Shown: positions 23,183 through 36,294, counted from the first letter of the stretch. The stretch is 64,000 bases of DNA from Corinectria fuckeliana (GCA_019137255.1 WPDH01000234.1:310001-374000), one strand, 5' to 3'. The notes: generated by a model from the letters alone, not told the origin. Program-made: numbers and translations.

Positions 23183-25249
23183 GACACTAGACACAGGTCT
23201 AAAATAGTCTCGGGTCCATGTCATGTTCCTCTCCTCGTTACTCATCATACCTAGGTACGCCGGAACCGACAGCCCCGTCAACTCACCGAGTCCGAGTCAT
23301 TCACGCTCGTCATTCGCGCTCGCTCACCTTGCACCTCGCACCGGTCCGGGCGCACGGTAGTCACCGAATCCCGATTCGACCGTTCACGGTCTTGGGTACG
23401 AAGTAGTTACACGCTCAGGGGTTCTGAACCGGAGACGCGATCAGATCCTCCAGGCCCGCAAGGCGCGGACCAAGCTGGCTTCCAGAACACGCCAGCTGGT
23501 CAACGCTCCTGGGCTGCTTTGGCTGTTGACCCTCTTTTTGAGTTCTCTCGTGGTTTACTCCGTACTATGATAATAATCGGCAGCACAGTCACGCGGTGCT
23601 ATGTAGGACACAGGGGCAGCCTGCAGCCGCAACAACGACAATGCAAGCGATATCGAAGCGCACCACCGTTTCAACCGCCTGCTTGGCTCAACCGAGACAC
23701 GGGGGCCAAGAATGGCCCGTTCAACGTACATACTATGTAGTAGCACGTCCTCGTCAACCCGCACTCCTTTTCAGACCCCCATGGTACCACGGCTGCTGCA
23801 AATTGCTCCTGCTTGCCTCCAGTTGCTGGCGCGGAAGCGGAAGAGATAGGATGGACATGGATCTCATCCGACAGGTTGGGACCCAACATCCATGCCTAGT
23901 GCTAAAAGCTGCAGTCCTTGGACGACAGCTTGCCTGTAAAAACGGTATGTCAGTATTTGGCACACTATAATAAGTCCACATGGGTTCTCTCTTTGTCAGT
24001 TGCAAGCGTTTTCGGATGCCGAAACCTGCTATTAAACTGATAAAGGCCAGAACCTCGTGCGATATCGTTGGCCTGGAACTATCTTCTCATTACCCTTGAC
24101 GTGCTAGGTTTTGTCCAACTAGTCATACCCATGCCAGAAAGTACGTTCGAGTTTACAAAGCACCTGGGATATAGGGTAAGCGACGAAGCACATGGCATCT
24201 CATGCATAGTCTATTGTTTCTGTACGGACTCAAAGTAGAAATAACTTACGTACAGGGGTTCAGCCATAAGTATGTCTCGGGACGAATAGCGCAAGCGCTT
24301 GGCTCCCAGCTCCCACTGGCTATTTTTAGTTACTGGTTCTGGGAGATAGAAGAGGTTCTTGTATGCGGCAGCACGCGCGTACGCTGTCTCGGAAGGCCAC
24401 ATCGTGCGAGACACTACTCCGTAGGCATCCTAGCTTCCTAGGAAAGCATTGCAAGGAGTGAGAAAGGCAAGGCTCAAGAGAAGGTTATTGGTGCGGACTA
24501 TATCAAGTACGAATAAGCGCCACGACGATAACGCCCATCGGTGATTCAGTTTCACGTCGTGCAACTAATAGATTATGCAGGCCGTTATTCGTGGCATTCG
24601 CTGGAGGCTCCCCTGCCCGCTTGAATAGTGTGTACGACTTCACCCGACCTGAGCCATGGAGATGGTCTAGACACCAACGTAGACCACTGAGCTATTATAG
24701 GAAACATGTAGATAATTGACAAGCGATTTTTTTGGTTGAGAGTATGACTATATTCACAACTATATCTTAGATAAACTTTCAACTACAAATCAATTGACTT
24801 TGGCGGAACTGTCTCAATCGCTGCTAGCCGGAGCGAGCAAGAAGCCCAGGCTCACGTGCTTGCTGCCTGGACGATGGCCTACGTCATTGCAAATCCCACC
24901 ACGTCACGACCTCAGCCTAGGCTAGCCAAGGTCTTGCTCTGGAACGCCATTACGTTACGTTGCGCAGCGGCGAGGCTTGTGTGTTTGTGATTAAATAAGT
25001 CTGTGACAGCCTCCTCTCCAAAGTTGCTTCTTAACCCTTCCTCCCCCCTAACCTGCCATATTGAAACAGTGCACGTTTGCAAGCTCGCCGCCACCACCAC
25101 CATAACAAGAATAACCCCGCCCACCACCCACCGCTCACTTAGACACAAGTTAACTACTCCGTACATCTGATCTGATCGACCATTTCACGACGCGCTCACG
25201 CACGAATACCATCCCTCGATCGTAACGCAGCCACGCAGCCGCCGCCAAA
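23183..25249. other. Gene-free region right of the MULE, ending in the PMP3-type promoter
   Basis: About 2 kb without a supported gene; the small ORFs lack domains. The last few hundred bases before 25250 are presumably the promoter and 5' UTR of the proteolipid gene. Confidence 0.5.
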
Positions 25250-25686
25250 ATGGGTGTCGCCTCCGCAGTCCTCCTCGTCATCATCACCATCCTCTGTACG
25301 TCAACTCTCCCTAAATCCGCACGCCTGGCGAAAGTCGTGGTACGGGGTATGGAAGCGCCTAGGTAGCTAACCGATGTACCTTAGTCCCTCCTATTGGAGT
25401 CTGGGCCGTCGCAGGATGTGGCATGGGTAAGTTTTGTCCCTTCTCTCCGAGGAGATCCCTATTGTGCTGACACGTGTGGGCAGACCTATTCATCAACATT
25501 TGCCTGACCATCTTGGGCTATTTGCCGGGCCACATTCACGCCTTCTACCTCGAGTATGTGTACTATGACCGACGAGAGCAGGCACGTGTAGGACAATTTT
25601 CCACGGGCCCGGCGCCGGGCGTGTACTCGGATCATGTGCAGACCGGTGGACAGAGCTACGGAACTATTGTCCAGCCAACCGTCTGA
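25250..25686 (+). CDS. PMP3/RCI2-type plasma membrane proteolipid (UPF0057)
   Basis: This is a small hydrophobic protein of the Pmp3 family, linked to membrane potential and salt or cold tolerance. Exons are 25250-25295, 25385-25426 and 25484-25686, giving 96 aa; both introns are GT-AG. The family signature FPPIGVW lies in the first half, with one hydrophobic span at about residues 4-24 and a second in FINICLTILGYLPGHIHAFY, which carries the invariant LGxxPGxIHAxY pattern. Yeast Pmp3 is 55 aa; this protein adds a polar tail of about 35 residues (RREQARVGQF to the end), as several filamentous-fungal paralogues do. Stress-type regulation is known for the family but no element here proves it. 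Confidence 0.92.
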
Positions 25687-28198
25687 AGAGATATGCAGTT
25701 GGAGAACGAACGGAGGGGAACAACCACATCGACGCAGCAGTGTGAAGGAATCAAGTCGGTGCAATGCCAAGCTTCCCACGGCTAGCATCGAAGGTTGAAT
25801 GGAAGGCCAAGAGAGCATCGGATGGATACCTAATGCTGATAAATAACATCACGTGTAGTTCAGTTCATGTATCTCAAGCACACGCTCACACATATCGAGG
25901 CACTTGCGGTCACATTCTGGCTAAGGGCTGGTTAAGATTGTGGATTATGGAATTCAACTGAGCAGTGGATTCGAGCCTAGTCGGTTCTCGTGCCGAATGG
26001 AATGGCACATAGCTATGCACCAACGTGAAGAAGAGTGGATTTCCAGGCGATAAGTGAAGACCCAGTAGATCCCCGGTGCGACCCTATAGACTGGGTTGGC
26101 AATGACACGACGGAGCGCTGCCACCATGATGCATGCTGCAACGCAACGGGGGCCAAGGGCAAATCGGAAAGAAACCAATATAAATGAGAATTGGGAATAT
26201 GCAGCAAAAGGTCCGGTCTCGCCGTCAACGAGCTGGAGATGTCGGCTTGGTGCGGCGTCACGAGGTCGCGGGGGAGGGGTGAAAGGCGATGAAGATGCAA
26301 GGCGACGCTGAGCGTACAGCGCATTGAGGGCGTTCGACCAGGATGCTAGCGTGTCTGTTCTGCAATTACTACTAGTAGTAGCACTAGGTACTGTATGTAC
26401 TTTGTCTGTCGTCTAAATTGCGTAGCAAGAGACATACAATGTAGAAGCCATCGGCGGACTAGCAGGCTGCAGGATGGCATGTCATGTATGCACTCGTACT
26501 GGGAGCAAAGCCATGCATTCGTTTGGGAGGGAAAAAAGGTACAGGACAGGGACACTTGGATGGATGAGTTGTCAGTGGCGGGAGTTTAGGCCAATTGGAG
26601 GCGGGGGGGCCCAGGTGCGGTGTAATCCATACCCTGAGTAGCTCGGTCAGTTATCACCTACTTTTCTGTGCTTAGTTGACTGATTCCTGAGGCGGGGGGA
26701 CATGTTCGTTGATCGTCTCTGGTGCAGGAAGCTAGGAAGAGCCGCTCCCAACAGTATTTAGCCACCCAGGAGCCGTGGTTTGAGCCACATCACACCGAGC
26801 TGGTGGTACACGAATTCACCTTGTCTTTCCCTTCTTCGTTCCGTGTTGCTTCTTCTCCAGTAATAAACCCCCCCCCCCGAGGTGTAGAGTAGAAATGATT
26901 GGAACCGAGCCTGCAAAGTCGGTTGGTGGTGGTGTTGGTGGTGAGTGGTAGTGGTGGTGCATTTCTACTAGGAGGGACTATTAAAGCGTGGAACCAATCA
27001 CGAGCAGCGGGGGTCCGGGATGGGACGGGGCCTCGCCCTCTGGACGACAGCCACGTCGTCTTGGTCGCTGTGCATTTATTCCGCATTCCACAATTCCCAT
27101 TCACCGTTCAGGGTTTCCAACAGAGAGGGGGGGGGGGCAGAGGGCACTGCAGAAGACAGCAAAGCATGGAAAACAAAGCAAAAGAGTGAGTGCACTACGA
27201 AGTACAGTGCCGTAATTACGAAGTACAGCCAGCGCAAGGCAGGAATCAAATCTGGTCTCCCCTCCCCACGTTTCCCTTTCCCTTTCCCTTTCCCTCCGTC
27301 TCCGTCTCGCCCTCTCTCTCCACCTTGTTCCCCTGTTTCCCCTGCTCCTCTGCTCCTCTCTCGTCTCGCCCTCCAAATCCTCTGCGTTCTGCTTCTCATC
27401 GTCGTTGTGTCTCACCTGCCGCCGCCGCCAACAACCCCGGAAAGGACCCACCCCATCCATCCTTGTCTGCTCACAATCGTGGAGTTTATCGACAACTTTG
27501 CTCTTTCCGCCCCGGTCACTTCAAGCTCTCCCGCTCAAAAGCAGAGCAAGAGCAAGTGTGCATCCGTCCCTACCTACGAGTACTTAGGTAGTACTGTAGT
27601 AGATAGTGGTAGGTACCTACCTACCTTACTAGTAGGCTACCAAATCAGTACACCGCAGTCCGGATACGGAGTAGCTACATCCGTACCTCTTCCTTCACGT
27701 CTCCTACCGTTTTTTTGCATCCTGCATCCCACTGTCTCCACCACCGTGTCGTGGCAGCGCATCGCAGCTCCGACGACGACAGCTTGACAGACAGACAGCC
27801 TGAGACGACGACACCGCAACGACGGGACGGCGTCCAAGATACACTCCCTCGACCAGCTGCTGGCCAGCATGTTCTGACTGGTTCTCGTCGCTCATCCCCC
27901 GTGCTTTCCCTCTCCACTCCCCCCCTTCCCTCACCTTCCATGTCCGCTATCGTTTGCCGCCCACCACTCAGTCGACGACATCCAGCTGCATGTTCTACAC
28001 AACGAAGAACTGCCACTACTGCCAGATCATCGCCGCCTGCCCACGCCCCTTGCCCTTAACGACGTCTTGACGTGCAACTTGTGCCGCGTCTCGACCTCAA
28101 TGCTCCACTGAGCCACTCCCACGTCCCGCTCGCTACTTGTTTATATATTTATATCTATATATACCCGCTCCCCCAGATCGACCCTCGACACCTCCGCC
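25687..28198. other. Long non-coding stretch with pyrimidine-rich 5' UTR-like sequence
   Basis: No supported gene in about 2.5 kb. It contains a C-run (26869-26878), a G-run near 27127-27137, a CCCTTT hexamer repeat around 27274-27296, a cluster of TAGGTACCTACC palindromes at 27590-27640, and a TATATA-rich segment (28139-28163) just before the next start codon. Confidence 0.5.
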
Positions 28199-29752
28199 AT
28201 GACGCCTTCCACTCTTCAGCCTCGGTCTCAAACTCCACAGACTCCTCCTTCTTCCTACCTCCGCTCTCACCTACCCATCGTCACCGCCGCCTCTACTGCC
28301 GCCTCTACTGCCGCCTCCATCTCGTCAGCCCCCGGCCCCGGCAAGCCTCGTCGACATTCCATCCCCTTCTCCTTCCCGCCGCTCTTCCAGTCCAACGCCT
28401 CGTCGACTAGTCTGGTCCCTTCCACCGCAGAGGGCAAGCCTATCCCGGTGGACGATTCGACGGCTCAGCACCGCACCTCAGCGCTCCGCGAGTTCAACCA
28501 CAACTTTCCTAGCCGTCACCGATACGCAAAGTCCACCGGTGCACAGAACAGCACTTACTCTCAACCCGTCATAGTCCGCAGCTACTATTCGCCCCTACCG
28601 AGCCGTCCAATAAGCACTGACCGCGGCGTCATCATCGTCAACGGAGGAGGCGCTCGCACTGCCGTCTCAGAGAGTGGAGGACCGGCTGCCATTGTCAGAC
28701 GTGTACTTCCCTTCACTGCTAGCCTTGCACCCGCCAGGAATGGAATGCTGGGGACCATGGCTAGGACTCGCGCCAAGAAACGACTAGACGGAGCCGAGGA
28801 GGCCAAGCTCCCACCAGTTGATGCCTTCCGCTTCAAGAGCTTCCTGGCTCACATAGAGGACGAGAACCCTGGTAGCGACATTGGTGCTGATCTTGATCGT
28901 ATCGCCGAGATATGTGCCAAGTCCCGCTACTCCCTCAGCAACCAGTATGAGGTCCACTATGCTCCTCACGGTTCTGGCTCCTCGTTTTTGACGGGCAACG
29001 CTCAGGCTCACGATTCTCAGGGGCCCACACTCCAGGCTGTCTCGTCTGATGACGAGAGGAACATGAAGCGCCAGAAGAGGAGGCCAGCGGGCGTGAGAAG
29101 AAACAGTCGGGCCATGGGAACCCTCGAGACCATTATGTCTTCTAGTCGATCTTCTGATGAGGATAAGTCTAAGAAGAAGTCTGCGGCTGAAATTGCCGAG
29201 GAAGTCCGCGGCAGGTCCACGAGAAAGGGGTCAAGGCACGGATCATCAAAAGCCTCATCTCACAGTGGCTCTGAGGCCAACACGGCTCAAGAGCAAAATT
29301 CTGTACCGGCAATCCCGCGCGCGAGGAGGTCCGGCTCCCTAGCTCTTATTGATGGCTCTCGACAGAGCTTAGTCCTTAGTGACTCGACTTCCCCTAGGAA
29401 TTCGGCCATTGGTTTGGTGAGCGAGCCAGCTCAACCTCAGACATCGAGCAGTCAACTCGAGATTCGCACTGCGCCTGAAGCACCCCCACTTAAGGAGCAG
29501 CGAAATGTGCGTGCAAGGAACAAGTTGGTTTCGCGCCGGGAGCCTGCCCAGCCAGTCGTTCACGGATCTATTTCCCCCGTGGACTCCCCAAACCACAGGA
29601 ACAGCATCATCTCGACGCTGAGTGGCTGGATGACCTGGCGTGCCCCAGATGTGTCACACACCCTCAAGGGTCGTGCAGAGGGAAGTTTGAGAGAGCTTCT
29701 CAAGACCACCGATATCAAAGGAAAAGGAGTTGAAACGTCCGGTGTCCTCTAA
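28199..29752 (+). CDS. Unrecognised, mostly disordered Ser/Pro/Lys-rich protein
   Basis: A single uninterrupted ORF of 517 aa. I do not recognise the family. The N-terminus is Ser/Thr/Pro-rich with three TAAS units encoded by a 15-bp tandem repeat (about 28288-28326). A more ordered patch sits near residues 205-250 (DAFRFKSFLAHIEDENPGSD, then LDRIAEICAKSRYSLSNQY). Basic, NLS-like clusters occur near 280-300 (KRQKRRPAGVRR) and 335-350. A conserved-looking C-terminal motif (IISTLSGWMTWRAPD) precedes the end. No membrane span or enzymatic motif is visible. Nuclear location is a guess from the basic clusters. The uniform reading frame and coding-like composition argue that it is real. Confidence 0.65.
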   Translation: MTPSTLQPRSQTPQTPPSSYLRSHLPIVTAASTAASTAASISSAPGPGKPRRHSIPFSFPPLFQSNASSTSLVPSTAEGKPIPVDDSTAQHRTSALREFNHNFPSRHRYAKSTGAQNSTYSQPVIVRSYYSPLPSRPISTDRGVIIVNGGGARTAVSESGGPAAIVRRVLPFTASLAPARNGMLGTMARTRAKKRLDGAEEAKLPPVDAFRFKSFLAHIEDENPGSDIGADLDRIAEICAKSRYSLSNQYEVHYAPHGSGSSFLTGNAQAHDSQGPTLQAVSSDDERNMKRQKRRPAGVRRNSRAMGTLETIMSSSRSSDEDKSKKKSAAEIAEEVRGRSTRKGSRHGSSKASSHSGSEANTAQEQNSVPAIPRARRSGSLALIDGSRQSLVLSDSTSPRNSAIGLVSEPAQPQTSSSQLEIRTAPEAPPLKEQRNVRARNKLVSRREPAQPVVHGSISPVDSPNHRNSIISTLSGWMTWRAPDVSHTLKGRAEGSLRELLKTTDIKGKGVETSGVL

Positions 29753-30874
29753 ATTACACAAAATCGGACGAGAGGATAACAGAACTCTACAAAAGCAACA
29801 GGTGTATCAAGAATGGACTCTTACTCGCAACCTACCCTAGCATGGAGCAGCTGGCTACTGCCTTCCTGCACCAGAGACGCTGGCTCGCATATCACAGCAA
29901 GCAATGGGCACGCCACTGCGAGCTTGGTTACGGCAGACATCGAGGAACTGCAGCGCCCCTGGTTTGCTATTCTGCCTTTTACACTTATCTCAAAATGAAT
30001 GACCGGTTACGACTTTGATGATATTTAACGAACTTACGAGGTACAACAATTAGGTACAGGAGAATGGTGGCTGAGGGAGAAGAAAGCTGCTAACGGATCT
30101 TAAACAAAACGGACCTCTGCGGAGGCAAGCTCGTGGCTTAGGTGATTTGATGAGCCGGAAAAAATTGGTCTGTTTAATAATGGCATCGTGAAAAGGTCTT
30201 CGTATACGACTCACGCGGATTTCGGAGAGGATCTTCGGAGATTTCAAATGTACATGCAATTTGCCCAAGCCCTGACCATTGCAAGACAGCAAAATGCCAC
30301 CAGGCTACATGTCTTACAACATTCTGCACTTAGTCCAACCGAAGTATTCTTTTTAACGTTTGTTCATATTAAATATTCACCCCTCGCAAAGGGATGGCCT
30401 TGTCTCGTCCTCATATATTTTGTCCAGCCAGTATATTACATAGGGCAAAACATGTTGATTCATCCCGTCCTGAGCCCAAGCCTATCTTCATTTGAGACCA
30501 TCTCATCGCGCCAATCCCGGCGTGCAAAGGCCATCATCGATGATGATTCATGACAACAAAGGCCAGGCCAAAGATTCAAGCCAAAGCCAAGCCAAGCCAG
30601 AAGTAAAAAGCCGCCATAGCTCATGACTTGCCACCGTTGAGGGCTTATGCGTAGGAGCAGCACGCAAACGCCAGAGATCCCCAACAAAAAAAAAAAGGAC
30701 CGAAATACGCTATGGTTATGTGAAAAAAAGCGAACGAGGATGTAAGCGACGACCCCTGAGCAAAAGTCGAAAAGATCTGGGATGCCCTCCGCCCGGAACA
30801 GATGAGTTGGCATAGCTGCGAATTATGAATCAATATGCGGACTAACGGTATGATATAACATCGGAACACGAGGC
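29753..30874. other. Intergenic between two convergent genes
   Basis: About 1.1 kb between the stop codon of the disordered protein and that of CTK1. It holds 3' UTR-type sequence, an A-run near 30687-30697 and GCCAAGCCAAGCC repeats near 30586. No supported gene. Confidence 0.5.
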
Positions 30875-33800
30875 TTATGCCTCGGTAACAGTGGGCATGG
30901 CCTTCTGGTTCTTGTCCACTTGGACACGCTTCGCATCCCGTTGAAGATCGTTGCCTTCGCTGACCCGCTTCTTGTCCTTTTCCTTGTCCCGGGATGCGCC
31001 GTCCTTAGCGGCTCTCCGGGCCTCTCGATCTCGGCGCTCGTTTTCTTTGCGGAGTGCCTTGGACTCGAATTCATGCCAGTCTCCGTCGATGGCCGAGAGC
31101 CTAGAATTGACGCGGTTAGTGATTGGCGACGTTGGGGCCCGGAAGCCAGGGAACAAGGTGAGCTTACTCTATTGCTTGGCGCGGAGACGGTAACTCTGTG
31201 GCAAAGTAGGGATGCTGTAGCACCTCGGCGGCATTGGGGCGCTTGGCAGGATCGTAGTGGAACATTGCAATTAACAGCTCAAAGGCAGCCGGGGTCATCC
31301 TGTCCTCGTATTTCTCTGCGAAGACATTCTTCCGTTTGGCAGTTGGGCGGAGTAGTTCGAACCACGCCATGTCGACGAGACCAGGCCACTCCTGGGTATT
31401 CGGCGTCCCCAAGATGTTGTAGATCTTCTCGAGTTGGCTGAGCTCAGTTCCGTCGCCCGTGAAGATGGCGTTGCGTGTAAAGATCTCCACCATGACACAC
31501 GCCGCGCTCCAGACATCGACCGCGGCGGTGTACTTGGTTTCTCCGAGTAACAGCTCCGGCGATCGATACCAAATGGTGATGACGCGATTTGTATAATCTA
31601 GCTGGTGGCGCTTCGCATAGAAGCGTGCAAGACCAAAGTCAGCTAGCTTGAGGATGCCCTCGTTGCTAACGAGAATGTTGGCCGCTTTGATGTCTCGGTG
31701 GAGGACCCCTCTGGTATGGAGGTAGTCTAGACCTTCGAATAGTTGCTTGGCGAGATGCTTCTTCTGGGCGGCGTCTAGCTTGAATGTCGGGTGGTTTAGC
31801 AGTCCGGTAAGATCATGTGACATATACTCGAAGACCATGAAGCAATCGTTCTTTTCAACCATAACCTCTTGTAAGTTGACGATGTTGATATGCCTGAGTG
31901 ACTGCAACAGCTTGATCTCGCGGACGGCAGTGACTGGAAACCCATCTCGTTCTCCCTCCATGCGAATTCGTTTCAGCGCCACAAGGCCCTTCGTGTACAC
32001 GTTGAGGCCCTTGAAAACTTTACCGTAGGTTCCTGAGCCAACAACTGATTCGTTTCCAGGCTTCCGGAAGAAGACAGATTCGGAATCCACCAGGTCGGCA
32101 GGGAGGGTCGGCCGGGGCTTCGGCCGCCTCATAATCTTCTTGACCTTCCGCATTCTCGGGGCCACTCTAGGTCCATCAGGAGGACTGCGGAGGTCATGCC
32201 GCGAGCGAGCCGAGGCCGGCTCAGTCGGCGCACTTCGAGGCGGTTCGCGGTCGCGGTCGCGGTCACGGTCTCGACTCTCCTTGGGAGGTTCTCCTCGTTG
32301 TGGAGCTGCGTTGAATTTTTGGGATATCTCGGGTTTCGGAGCTGCTGGTGTCGGTTTTGATGAGGGCTTAAAGGCGAAGCTGAACTTGCCAGAAGAACCT
32401 GTCTGTGACTGTGATCCTGGACCCGGAGGAGGCTGTCGGCTTGGAGGCGACATCGCATCATCCTCGACCCCTCTTTCGTTATCCGCGTCCTCAGCCTGGA
32501 GGTTGTTAGGTGGGCGGAAGGGAATGGTTTCCGAGTCGACGGTGTCCTGATTGCTATCTCCGCCGTCGCCCTGCGTGTTAGGATTACCAAACCGACCGTT
32601 GCTCGCATCCTCGTGATGCCCTCGTGGAGGGCCTGGGTTCCCGGAACTCCAGTGGGCATTTTTGAAACCGGCTCGATGACCCCCCCTTCCGGAGAAGGCA
32701 CCTCTGAAGCCGCCACCGCGATAGCTTCCTCGGTAGTTGCCCGGGGGGTATTGCTGCATCGGCCCACTGGGGGCTGAGTGTGGGGGGGAATGGGGTGGAT
32801 TAGAGTAGTAAGGCCCTGGGGGCCCATTCGGGGGACCATAGTTCCCGCCATGGGGGTATTGTGGTGGATATTGTCTAGATCTCTTGTCAGCTTGGTGATG
32901 GGTAGTATACATGGTGACTTACTGTTGTGGCGAGTACTGCTGACCGTTCCATCCATTACGGTTTGCTCCATACGGTGACTGTGATGGTGAGGTTTGATAA
33001 GAACCCCCGGGTTGGGGAGATTCAGAGTATCCCCGAGGGTCACCCCCGTGATGGGACTTGTGAGGGTACATGGGATTGTACCCTCCTCGAAGGGCGCCAC
33101 GGGAGGTCATCTCTTCGTCAATGTCCGACCGTGAGGAATGTCGTCGGTCTACAGACTCGTCCCGATGCCTTTGGTCTCGGCCAGCCTTGGGAGACCGTGG
33201 TGGTTGCCGCTGAGAGGACCGACGCTGAGGATCCAAGGCCCGATCACGAGCTGAGCTGGATGAGACTTCAGGGTAGTCCCCGCGAGACGAAGGACGGAGT
33301 CGACGGGATGATAAGGGCCTCCTCTCCGACGCAGGCGAACGACTTCGTGTTCGGTGGCGTGGTTGGTCCGGCCGAGAGTCACGGTCAGCACGACGTGGCC
33401 CTGTGTCCGCTCTCGCAGGCGAACGTGAGCGCGAGCGACGTGTCGAGCGGGACTGCGTCTCGTCAACTCGTGATGGCGATTTGGAAGAGCGGGCGTGACG
33501 ACGTGGCGATGGTTTCCGTGGGTCGCGGGACGAACGACGGCCTTGCTTCCTTGAGGACGTCTCGGGGCTATGGTCCCGTGTTCTAGTCCGCGGACTTCGA
33601 TCTCGGCGGGACCTCTTGCGATGGGAGGAGGTTAAGGAAGGACTGCGGCTCCGGTGCCGCTTGGTCGAAGATGGGGAGTCGCGGCCTCCACGGTCCCGGC
33701 TTCGAGTCCGGGATAGGGTCCGGCGGCGTGACTTGTCGGAAGAGTCGCGATGTCGTTCCCTTCCGGCCCTATAACGAGGGATGAGGTCGTCGGTGTCGGC

Positions 33801-34103
33801 GGCGGCGGCGGCTCGGCGCGTAGGCTCGGATGAAGGATGTCGGTCTCGTTCACCGTCACGGCCACGACTGCGATCGTGGGAAGGGTGGCGACGGTGGGAG
33901 GAAGGCTCTGGCCTGTTGGACGGGCGATGACGGGCTCTGGCGTCAGAACCGTGGCGGGGCCCGCGGGGAGATCCTGGTCGAGGCGAGGGCTTCACTCCTC
34001 GCTCGGTTCGAGCCCGTTCTCCTTGTTCATCAGGTCTCTCGTCGTCTCTCATGGCAGCATGTCGGCGTCGACGTGGAGGCTTGGGCTTGGGCTGCTGCTT
34101 CAT
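30875..34103 (-). CDS. CTK1: CTD kinase catalytic subunit CTK1 (CDK12-like) with RS-rich N-terminus
   Basis: This is a cyclin-dependent kinase that phosphorylates Ser2 of the RNA polymerase II CTD during elongation (yeast Ctk1, fission yeast Lsk1). Exons on the minus strand are 34103-32923, 32874-31168 and 31100-30875, giving 1037 aa. The kinase domain covers about 660-960: glycine loop GSGTYGKV (about 673), VALK lysine (about 695), a PSTAIRE-like PVTAVRE helix (about 707), HRDIKAANIL (about 786), DFG (about 806) and the T-loop TNRVITIWYRSPE with activating Thr near 822. About 390 N-terminal residues are rich in Arg/Ser dipeptides, followed by a Gly/Pro/Tyr-rich region, an architecture close to metazoan CDK12/13. 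A lysine-rich tail of about 75 residues follows the kinase. BUR1/CDK9 is the main alternative; the SR-rich head and KHLAKQLFEGLDYLH favour CTK1. Confidence 0.92.
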
Positions 34104-36292
34104 GGCGGGCGCCCGGGTTGAGTTTTTAGGACTCGCACAGTGAAATCAGCCGTACCTTAGCCGAACGACAAGGATCGCCTCGCGACCCGCTACCAGCAGC
34201 GAGCGTGCAGTAGCTATTGCGGGGACCAGCGCCCTATGATCTTAACTCGTAGCTGTCGGGTTGTCAATGCCAGATGAAAGTCCTCGCGTTGGCAATGAGC
34301 ATGCGATTTTGAGTGAGATGAGGCACGGAGAGAAGTTAGGCGGAAGATGTGGATCGCGCCTATAATGCCTGTCGTCGAACTCCGTCGTTGAGGTTGTTTG
34401 TGGGTGCGTGCACCCTGGAGATGAGAGCGAGCGAACGAGCAAGCGTGAGTGCGTCAACGTGTGCGTGGCGGCTGAGAATGCGCTCGAGTCTCGCAACTGT
34501 GTACCTCCAGCCTTGGCCCTTGAGCCGCAACCCCTTGGATCTCGAACCCAGAGTCTCGGGGTTGGGTCGACAGAGTGTAACGAGAACCTTGCGTGCACTT
34601 GCAGACTTGCTTCTCCACCGTGCTCCTTTTTTCCTCTTGGGGCTTTTTTTTCTCTCGCGTGCGCCCGCGATTCTCTTGCCTTTTGCTCTCCAGCTGAACG
34701 TGGGTGTCTCAACGCCATACAGGGTTGCGCTGGGGATCGTTTGGACTATGCCCCAATGGTTCCACCAGCAGAGAACCGCTGTCGTCTGCTCAAGAGCGCC
34801 AAGTACTACATACGAATCCGTGCGGATCATTTACGACAACCCTCGACTTCCCTTTCAATCCCTGATGTCTGGATTGCACACAATAGGTGGCGTGTGTTCA
34901 ACAGTGATGTAATGAGGCCTTTTCACCCCATACCAAGCCGCCCCAGTGACCAGCCAGTTGACGTTGGCAGTAAAAGGCACCGCCTCTCTGAATCATGCTA
35001 GATGATGGCATCTCAGATAGATCAGAGAGCTCCTTGCGGATCCCTGAATTTCAGCATGCAGACCGCATCGCCTCCACAAGAAAGCCAGTTATCAAGGTAT
35101 TCGTCCGGACGCACAACCGTATAGGACAGGCGAGTTCCGCCTTCCTGACGACTCCAAACGGTTGCAGAGTGATAGCGACACCCCTTTGACTGACGGAAAC
35201 CTGTCCAGATCCACGGCCTTCGAAGGAAACGGTCATACACGGTATAGCCGAAGTGCGGTGCATCAGACGTCGGATAGATCGTACGCCAAGCAACTACATT
35301 CCCAACTGGAAATGGTCCGTCATCCAATATCCGGTTTGTTTCTCTCTGTCAAATTAGGTGGGGAGCGTGGGTAAGGCGGTCATGCAGTCACCAACATGAT
35401 GCCCCTCCATCAACCGTGGGCGATGCGTTATGCCCGCGCTTCCCTATCACCGTTTTGGATTTGTCTGCGAGCAGAGGGGCAACCGACTCCTGCCATACTG
35501 GCGGAAGACAGGCACCGTATTTTGGGCAATAGTTTTGTGATGAAGTACGTCGACGGGGTGTCGATGGGCGTGAACAGCGAACTCGGAAGGCCGGAGGGAG
35601 CGACGGTCCGGAATGACCTCGTCGAGCTTTTTACCTCGACTCGCTCGGGCGGCGTTGGAGGTGATAGGAATCATAAAACGATCCTTGCATTTGCAGATTC
35701 CCCGTTGTCTCGGGCATGGTGCGATAGTTGGCGTGGCGGGGTGGGCGTTATGCCATGGCGATGACGGATTAGGTGCAGGAGGGCTGGAGGGTGATGGTTG
35801 TGGGAATCTTCAGACAGAGCCTGAAAGGCGCCCGAGATCACGTGATTGGAGGTGCATTGCGATGTGGGGCTTGACCGCCCTGCCAGCCTGTTCTTTGGGC
35901 GTTCCATCTATTCTTCTAGGTACTTTGGGGGTTAGTCTAGGTCTGAAGCTACGGGTACCTTTTAGAGGAATGCCATCGGAAGAACTGAAGGCTTGCGGGC
36001 ATGAATATCTATGTTCACGAGAAATGAAGTCTGGAAGAAATTGTTAGAAGTCATGTGACCGATAGTTAGGTACCTAGGTATGTAGGCTGTCATGTCTAGA
36101 TAAGCAAGTTATTCCGTCTTCCTGTGGTGAAACGAGTGAAATCGAAAATCTCCTAGTTCTAAGCGATGCCTCGGCTCTACCACTTGGCGGCCCACACGGT
36201 AGCGCCTCCATCGAGTGGGTCTCGGGCTTGTCCTAGAACCCGGGCCATTTGAAGGGATTTGAGTGCTGACTGGATCGGGCTTGAGACAAGTC
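34104..36292. other. Gene-poor region between CTK1 and the pogo-like element
   Basis: Several ORFs of 100-197 codons overlap on both strands without domain-like sequence; I do not call them. The first part is presumably the CTK1 promoter. TAGGTACCTAGGTA palindromes occur near 36067. Confidence 0.5.
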
Positions 36293-36294
36293 TA

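Noticed and set aside
34349..35001. Overlapping ORFs of 187, 197 and 156 codons between CTK1 and the pogo-like element
   Set aside because: Three open frames on both strands at once, no motifs, no splice-supported extension.
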